A DNA stretch of 64,000 bases, from contig JAGVRI010000004.1 in NCBI GenBank assembly GCA_018606645.1, positions 1 to 64,000 on the forward strand, given 5' to 3'. The number at the start of each line of letters is the position of its first letter. The first letter of the stretch is position 1. Under the pieces are notes generated by a model. It saw only the letters and a program-made list of their open reading frames with translations. It was not told where the DNA came from and ran no database searches. Source of the DNA: Chloroflexota bacterium. Its GTDB lineage: Bacteria; Chloroflexota; Anaerolineae; JAAYZQ01. Below are positions 59,149-64,000 of this stretch, in pieces. Made by a program: the position numbers and the translations under genes.

Positions 59149-62100
59149 ATGACAGAACGAAGGATGGTTACGATCGATGGGAACGAGGCGGCTGCCTATG
59201 TCGCTCACAAGGTGAGCGAAGTCATTGCCATCTATCCCATTACGCCTTCCAGCCCGATGGGGGAACATGCCGATGACTATTCGGCAGCAGGGGAAACGAA
59301 CATCTGGGGCACCGTACCGGTGGTGGTGGAGATGCAATCGGAGGCCGGCGCGGCAGGTGCGGCCCATGGTGCGCTGCAGACCGGCGCGCTTACCACCACA
59401 TTCACGGCGTCTCAGGGGCTGTTGTTGATGATCCCCAACATGTTCAAGATTGCCGGCGAGTTGACGCCGACGGTCTTTCACGTCTCCGCCCGCACGGTGG
59501 CAACCCACGCCCTCTCGATCTTTGGCGACCACAGCGATGTGATGGCCGTGCGTTCGACCGGTTGGGCGCTGCTGGCCAGCAATTCGCCGCAGGAGGTCCA
59601 GGACCTGGCGCTCATCGCCCATGCCGCCACGCTGGAAGCGCGGGTGCCGTTCGTCCACTTTTTTGACGGGTTCCGCACCAGCCACGAGATCAACAAAGTG
59701 GAGCAGTTGACCATCGAAGACATGCGGGCCATGATTGATGATGAGTTGGTACTGGCCCACCGCGCCCGGGCGCTGAACCCGGAGCGCCCGGTCATCCGAG
59801 GGACGGCCCAGAACCCGGACGTGTTCTTCCAGGCCCGGGAGGCATGTAATCCCTTCTATCTGAAGACACCTGACATCGTCCAAAAAACGATGGACAAGTT
59901 CGCCAGGCTGACCGGCCGTCAGTATCACTTGTTCGACTATGTCGGGGCTCCCGATGCCGAACGGGTGATCGTGATGATGGGTTCTGGGGCCGAAGTGGCC
60001 CACGAGACGGTCGAGTATCTGGTGGAGCGGGGGGAGAAGGTCGGGCTATTGAAGGTGCGCCTCTACCGACCGTTCAGCATTCGGCATTTTATCGAGGCCC
60101 TGCCAGAGTCGGTCAAGATTCTGGCCGCGCTGGACCGGACCAAAGAACCAGGGGCAGCGGGAGAACCGCTCTACCAGGATTGCATGACGGCAGTGACCGA
60201 GTCGGGGCGACCGATCCGAGTCATCGGCGGGCGGTATGGTCTGGCCAGTAAAGAGTTTAACCCGGCCATGGTCAAGGGCATATTCGACGAGATGGCCAGG
60301 GCGAACCCCAAGAACCACTTTACCATCGGCATCGTCGATGATGTGACCCACTCGAGTCTCGAGTACGACCCGACTTTCAATATCGAAGCTGATGACGTGG
60401 TGCGGGCGGTCTTCTTTGGATTGGGTTCGGATGGCACGGTCGGCGCCAACCACAACAGCATCCGCATCATCGGCGAAGAAACCGGCCTGTACGCTCAAGG
60501 CTATTTCCAGTACGATTCCAAGAAGGCCGGCACGGTGACGGTCTCCCACCTCCGCTTTGGTCCCCGTCCGATCCGCCAGACCTGCCTGATCGAATCGGCC
60601 AGCTTTGTCGCCTGCCACCAGTTTGTTTTCCTGGAGCAGTTTGATGTGCTGGAAAAGGCAGCCCCCGGCGCGGTCTTTTTGCTGAACGCACCGTATGGCC
60701 CGAACGAGGTGTGGGATAGGCTGCCGGCTAAGGTGCAACAGCAGATCATTGACAAAGGGCTCGAGTTCTACACCATAGACGCCTACCGCGTGGCCAAAGA
60801 GACAGGCCTGGGGGTGCGCATTAACACCATCATGCAGACCTGTTTCTTTGCCCTGTCCGGGGTGCTGCCCCGCGATCAGGCCATCGCCGCCATCAAGAAC
60901 GCCATTGAAAAGACGTACGGCCGGCGCGGCGAGGCGGTAGTCCAGCAGAACTTTGCGGCCGTGGACCAGGCCTTGGCCAACCTCTTCCGCGTGGAGGTGA
61001 TGGACCGCGTGACCAGCCAACTCCCCATGCGGCCAGCGGTGCCGCCAGAAGCGCCCGAGTTTGTGCAAAAAGTGCTGGCGCCGATCATGGTCCGCCAGGG
61101 CGATCGGCTGCCCGTTTCGGTTTTTCCGCCGGACGGCACCTTCCCCCCGGCGACAACCCAATGGGAGAAGCGCAATATCGCCCTGGAGATCCCCGTCTGG
61201 GAGCCGGAAATCTGCATCCAGTGCGCCAAGTGCTCCATGGCCTGTCCCCATGCCGCCATCCGCTTCAAAATCTACGATCCGGCGCTTCTGAAAGATGCTC
61301 CTCCGACCTTCAAATATGACAAGGCGCGGGGCAAAGAGTTCGAAGGCCTGGTGGCGACGATCCAGGTGGCTCCGGAGGATTGCACCGGCTGCGGGCTGTG
61401 TGTCCATGCCTGTCCGGCGAAAGACAAGCGAGAGCCGAAGCGGAAGGCGATCAATATGACCTTCCAGCCGCCCATCCGGGAAACTGAGCGCGAGAACTAT
61501 CGCTTCTTCCTGAGCCTGCCTGACTTTGACCGGAGCCAGGTCAAGATCAACACGGTCAAAGGTTCGCAGTTACTGCGGCCTTTGTTCGAGTATTCCGGCG
61601 CCTGCGCCGGCTGTGGGGAGACGCCGTATGTCAAGCTGCTCAGCCAGCTCTTTGGCGACCGGGCGGTTATCGCCAACGCCACCGGCTGTTCATCGATCTA
61701 TGGCGGGAACCTGCCCACCACCCCGTGGGCGACGAATGCCGATGGGCGCGGCCCGGCCTGGTCAAACAGCCTCTTTGAGGACAATGCCGAATTCGGCCTG
61801 GGCTTCCGTTTGACGATTGACAAGCAGAGCGAATATGCCCGTGAGCTGGTGGAGCGGCTGCGAGGGGCGATCGGCGACGAGTTGGCCGACGGCCTCCTCC
61901 AGGCGGATCAGAGCAGCGAGGCTGGCATTGCGGCGCAGCGCGCCCGCGTTGCGGAACTCAAGGCGCGGCTGGCCCACCTGGGCACGCCGGAGGCGGTCCA
62001 ATTGCAGAGCATCGCCGACATGCTGGTCAAGCGCTCGGTGTGGATCCTGGGCGGCGACGGGTGGGCCTATGACATTGGCTTTGGTGGCCTGGATCACGTC

Positions 62101-62688
62101 CTATCCCTGGGCCGAAACGTCAACGTGCTGGTGTTGGATACCCAGGTTTATTCCAACACCGGCGGCCAGATGTCCAAGGCCACGCCCCGAGGGGCCGTCG
62201 CCCGCTTTGCCGCGGCCGGCAAGCCGGTGCCCAAAAAAGACCTGGGTTTGATCGCCATGACCTATGGCAATATCTACGTCGCCCAGGTGGCCATGGGAGC
62301 GAACGACACCCAGACGGTCAAGGCCTTTCTGGAGGCCGAGTCGTATGACGGGCCGAGCTTGATCATCGCCTACAGCCATTGTATTTCCCACGGCATCAAT
62401 ATGCGCACTGCCTTTGATCAGCAGCAACTGGCGGTGGATTCGGGGGCGTGGATCCTCTATCGCTACGACCCGCGTCGCGCTGCGCAGGGTCTCAACCCCT
62501 TGCAGCTTGACTCGAAAGCGCCCAAGATCCCCTTCAAGGACTATGCCTACAACGAGACCCGATTCAAGATGTTGACCCAGTCCGATCCGGAACGGGCAGC
62601 CTATCTGCTCGAGCTGGCGCAAAAAGATGTCGACAGCCGGTGGCGGATGTACGAACAACTGGCAGCCCTGGACTATAGTCAGGGATAA
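59149..62688 (+). CDS. nifJ: Pyruvate:ferredoxin (flavodoxin) oxidoreductase
   Basis: 1179 residues, the full single-chain form. The N-terminal domain has AAAYVAHKVSEVIAIYPITPSSPMGE, and the transketolase-like and gamma domains follow. Two ferredoxin-type [4Fe-4S] motifs lie near 690-760 (CIQCAKCSMACP and CTGCGLCVHACP). The proximal-cluster and TPP domain has SGACAGCGETPYVKLL, ANATGCSSIYGG, GGDGWAYDIGFGGLDH and QVYSNTGGQMSK. It oxidises pyruvate to acetyl-CoA, CO2 and reduced ferredoxin, central to anaerobic metabolism. Followed by a dihydroorotate-dehydrogenase-like gene. Confidence 0.97.
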   Translation: MTERRMVTIDGNEAAAYVAHKVSEVIAIYPITPSSPMGEHADDYSAAGETNIWGTVPVVVEMQSEAGAAGAAHGALQTGALTTTFTASQGLLLMIPNMFKIAGELTPTVFHVSARTVATHALSIFGDHSDVMAVRSTGWALLASNSPQEVQDLALIAHAATLEARVPFVHFFDGFRTSHEINKVEQLTIEDMRAMIDDELVLAHRARALNPERPVIRGTAQNPDVFFQAREACNPFYLKTPDIVQKTMDKFARLTGRQYHLFDYVGAPDAERVIVMMGSGAEVAHETVEYLVERGEKVGLLKVRLYRPFSIRHFIEALPESVKILAALDRTKEPGAAGEPLYQDCMTAVTESGRPIRVIGGRYGLASKEFNPAMVKGIFDEMARANPKNHFTIGIVDDVTHSSLEYDPTFNIEADDVVRAVFFGLGSDGTVGANHNSIRIIGEETGLYAQGYFQYDSKKAGTVTVSHLRFGPRPIRQTCLIESASFVACHQFVFLEQFDVLEKAAPGAVFLLNAPYGPNEVWDRLPAKVQQQIIDKGLEFYTIDAYRVAKETGLGVRINTIMQTCFFALSGVLPRDQAIAAIKNAIEKTYGRRGEAVVQQNFAAVDQALANLFRVEVMDRVTSQLPMRPAVPPEAPEFVQKVLAPIMVRQGDRLPVSVFPPDGTFPPATTQWEKRNIALEIPVWEPEICIQCAKCSMACPHAAIRFKIYDPALLKDAPPTFKYDKARGKEFEGLVATIQVAPEDCTGCGLCVHACPAKDKREPKRKAINMTFQPPIRETERENYRFFLSLPDFDRSQVKINTVKGSQLLRPLFEYSGACAGCGETPYVKLLSQLFGDRAVIANATGCSSIYGGNLPTTPWATNADGRGPAWSNSLFEDNAEFGLGFRLTIDKQSEYARELVERLRGAIGDELADGLLQADQSSEAGIAAQRARVAELKARLAHLGTPEAVQLQSIADMLVKRSVWILGGDGWAYDIGFGGLDHVLSLGRNVNVLVLDTQVYSNTGGQMSKATPRGAVARFAAAGKPVPKKDLGLIAMTYGNIYVAQVAMGANDTQTVKAFLEAESYDGPSLIIAYSHCISHGINMRTAFDQQQLAVDSGAWILYRYDPRRAAQGLNPLQLDSKAPKIPFKDYAYNETRFKMLTQSDPERAAYLLELAQKDVDSRWRMYEQLAALDYSQG

Positions 62689-62690
62689 CG

Positions 62691-62722
62691 GTTCTCCCGC
62701 AGGTTCCGCCCTGCGGGAGAAC
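62691..62722 (+). other. Intercistronic hairpin after nifJ
   Basis: Perfect 13-bp stem GTTCTCCCGCAGG/CCTGCGGGAGAAC with a 6-base loop, starting 2 bases after the nifJ stop. No T-tract, so it probably stabilises the nifJ message or limits read-through into the next gene. Confidence 0.6.
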
Positions 62723-62748
62723 ACCAACTCCCAGAAAGGAAACCGCAC

Positions 62749-63741
62749 ATGGTCGATCTATCCACCACCTATATGGGCCTGAAGCTCAAGAACCCAATCG
62801 TACCCTCGGCCTCGCCCCTTTCGGCCAGCCTGGATTCGATCAAACGGATGGAGGATGCGGGCGCGGCGGCGGTCGTATTGCACTCGCTCTTTGAGGAGCA
62901 GATCGAGTTCGAAGCCGAGGCGCTGGCCCATTTCCTCGAACACGGCACCTACAGTTACGCCGAAGCTCTCACCTACTTTCCGGCTCACCATGAGTACCGA
63001 CGGGAGCCGAAGGAGTATGTGGAGCATATCCGCCGCGCCAAGGAGGCAGTCGACATTCCCATCATTGCCAGCCTCAACGGCGTCAGCCTGGGAGGATGGA
63101 CGGGCTACGCCCGGCAGTTCCAGGAGGCTGGGGCAGACGGGGTGGAGCTGAATGTCTATTTCTTGCCCACGAACCCACATCTGAACGGCGCTGAGGTAGA
63201 GACCCTCTACGTGGACATACTGAAAAGCGTCAAAGAGCAGGTCACCATCCCGGTGGCCATGAAGCTCAGCCCCTACTTTAGCGCCCTGCCCCACCTGGCT
63301 TCGGCCTTGGACGCGGCCGGAGCCGACGCCCTGGTGCTCTTTAACCGCTTTTACCAGCCGGATATTGACATCGAGCGGTTGGAGGTGGTGCCCAACCTGC
63401 AATTGAGCACGCCGGTGGAGATGCGCCTGCCGCTGCGCTGGATCGCCATCCTCTACGGGCGGGTCCGCGCCTCGATGGCGTTGACCAGCGGTGTCCACAG
63501 CGCCGAGGATGTGATCAAGGCGGTGATGGTCGGCGCCGATGTGGCCCAGGTCTGTTCCGTGTTGTTGAAACAGGGGATCGGCGCGATATCGGAGTTGTTG
63601 GCTGGGATGCGCGCCTGGATGGAGGAGCATGAATACGAGTCAGTGGCGCAGATGAAGGGCAGTATGAGCCACCGCTCCTGTCCGGAGCCGGCTGCCTTTG
63701 AGCGGGCCAACTACATGAAGGTACTGAACAGTTATAAATAA
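62749..63741 (+). CDS. Dihydroorotate dehydrogenase-like flavoprotein
   Basis: 330 residues. TIM-barrel flavoprotein of the PyrD superfamily: MGLKLKNPIVPSASPLSASLDSIKRMEDAGAAAVVLHSLFEEQ, then IIASLNGVSLGGWTGYARQFQEAGADGVELNVYFLPT, AMKLSPYFSALPHLASALDAAGADALVLFNRF, and a C-terminal ALTSGVHSAEDVIKAVMVGADVAQVCSVLLKQG (FMN phosphate site). Close relatives are labelled dihydroorotate dehydrogenase-like and commonly lie beside nifJ. Whether it acts on dihydroorotate is unproven; the canonical catalytic Cys/Ser context is not evident to me. Confidence 0.85.
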   Translation: MVDLSTTYMGLKLKNPIVPSASPLSASLDSIKRMEDAGAAAVVLHSLFEEQIEFEAEALAHFLEHGTYSYAEALTYFPAHHEYRREPKEYVEHIRRAKEAVDIPIIASLNGVSLGGWTGYARQFQEAGADGVELNVYFLPTNPHLNGAEVETLYVDILKSVKEQVTIPVAMKLSPYFSALPHLASALDAAGADALVLFNRFYQPDIDIERLEVVPNLQLSTPVEMRLPLRWIAILYGRVRASMALTSGVHSAEDVIKAVMVGADVAQVCSVLLKQGIGAISELLAGMRAWMEEHEYESVAQMKGSMSHRSCPEPAAFERANYMKVLNSYK

Positions 63742-63771
63742 CCAACAGGGCCGGGTGACCGGCCCTGTTGG
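63742..63771 (+). terminator. Strong hairpin after the dihydroorotate-dehydrogenase-like gene
   Basis: Perfect 13-bp stem CCAACAGGGCCGG/CCGGCCCTGTTGG with a GTGA loop, directly after the stop codon. The following bases (ATTGATGG) hold only a poor T-tract and the next start codon, so it may be a processing hairpin rather than a full terminator. Confidence 0.5.
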
Positions 63772-63775
63772 ATTG

Positions 63776-64000
63776 ATGGGAATGGACCTCAGGGCGCTGA
63801 CCGAACTGAATGAAAAGCGGCGGGCCATTCAGCCGTTACTTTCGCCCACCGATCCGACCGATGCGCTGGTCAGCTACTATGCGCTGTGGCACGATCCGCG
63901 CCGCACCCAACTGACCGTCCATTATGACGCCAGGAGGAAAGCGGATGGCTTTCTGGCGGCCTGCCAGACCGGCGCCGACCTCTTCCGCCCCCTGGTTGTG
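63776..64000 (+). CDS. Hypothetical protein, N-terminal part (truncated by window edge)
   Basis: The frame is open to the end of the window. Visible residues begin MGMDLRALTELNEKRRAIQPLL, then SPTDPTDALVSYYALWHDPRRTQLTVHYDARRKADGFLAACQTGADLFRPLVV (given here as segments SPTDPTDALVSYYALWHDPR and KADGFLAACQTGADLF). The layout, a short helix followed by beta strands bearing an alternating pattern, could fit an acetyltransferase-like fold, but this is a guess. ATG at 63776 or 63782; it starts 5 bases after the hairpin. Confidence 0.6.
   Translation, partial: MGMDLRALTELNEKRRAIQPLLSPTDPTDALVSYYALWHDPRRTQLTVHYDARRKADGFLAACQTGADLFRPLVV

Noticed and set aside
60046-61407. 453-codon minus-strand frame inside nifJ
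   Set aside because: Exact antisense of conserved nifJ coding sequence; product lacks any recognisable motif.

Overview
The window is a gene-dense bacterial chromosome segment of about 60% GC with short intergenic gaps. The best guess is an anaerobic, possibly thermophilic member of Chloroflexota (Anaerolineae-like). That rests on several kinds of evidence: a fused pyruvate:ferredoxin oxidoreductase (nifJ) and a glycyl-radical enzyme (anaerobic metabolism); a 270-nt SRP RNA with an Alu domain; archaeal-type phosphoglycerate mutase (apgM); class II HMG-CoA reductase; and several small zinc-ribbon and uncharacterised proteins of a kind I associate with this phylum. The lineage is an inference, because no 16S gene is present. 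There are no IS elements, phage genes or CRISPR arrays. Promoters are unusually easy to read: most are close to TTGACA-(16-17)-TATAAT.

Layout. 1-4.5 kb: end of sbcD, a flippase-like membrane protein, an orphan MoaD/ThiS-like sulfur carrier with an unknown partner, a DUF1858 protein, and an unknown gene bracketed by palindromic repeats. 4.1-7.2 kb: type IIA topoisomerase A subunit and a zinc-ribbon cold-shock protein. 7.4-11.6 kb: membrane glycosyltransferase, B12-binding radical SAM protein, tRNA-Tyr. 11.7-19 kb (minus strand): DUF2804, tRNA-Lys, two-component system, galK, apgM and a sugar ABC ATPase. 19.5-24.9 kb: a three-gene membrane module related to complex I/Mrp antiporter subunits, followed by mvaA. 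24.9-28.9 kb (minus): rsmA, a G5/3D-domain cell-wall protein, a BaiN-like flavoprotein and SRP RNA. 29.3-32 kb: orphan glycyl-radical enzyme plus a small zinc ribbon. 32-35.2 kb (minus): TIM-barrel isomerase, nadD, obgE, zinc-ribbon protein.

35.2-36.9 kb: a promoter, a roughly 275-nt leader that appears highly structured and hides the Shine-Dalgarno sequence, and a fused small-molecule-type methyltransferase/SET protein. 37.2-43 kb: tRNA-His, a secreted or anchored protein, pth, mfd, tRNA-Ser. 43-54 kb: DUF3786 (minus), then a long translation/RNA operon nusA-rnpM-infB-rbfA-nrnA-truB-ribF::archease-rtcB-sfsA. 54-58.2 kb (minus): surE, ABC-2 exporter and a CPBP protease-like protein. 58.5-64 kb: DksA/TraR-like protein, nifJ, a dihydroorotate-dehydrogenase-like protein, and the start of an unknown gene.

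The most unusual items are (i) the RibF-archease fusion directly upstream of the RNA ligase gene rtcB, (ii) the methyltransferase-SET fusion with its structured leader, (iii) the antiporter-like module whose subunits appear to have lost the canonical proton-path charges, (iv) the palindrome-bracketed unknown gene, and (v) the glycyl-radical enzyme with no activase nearby. All family assignments come from reading the sequence; no database search was run.
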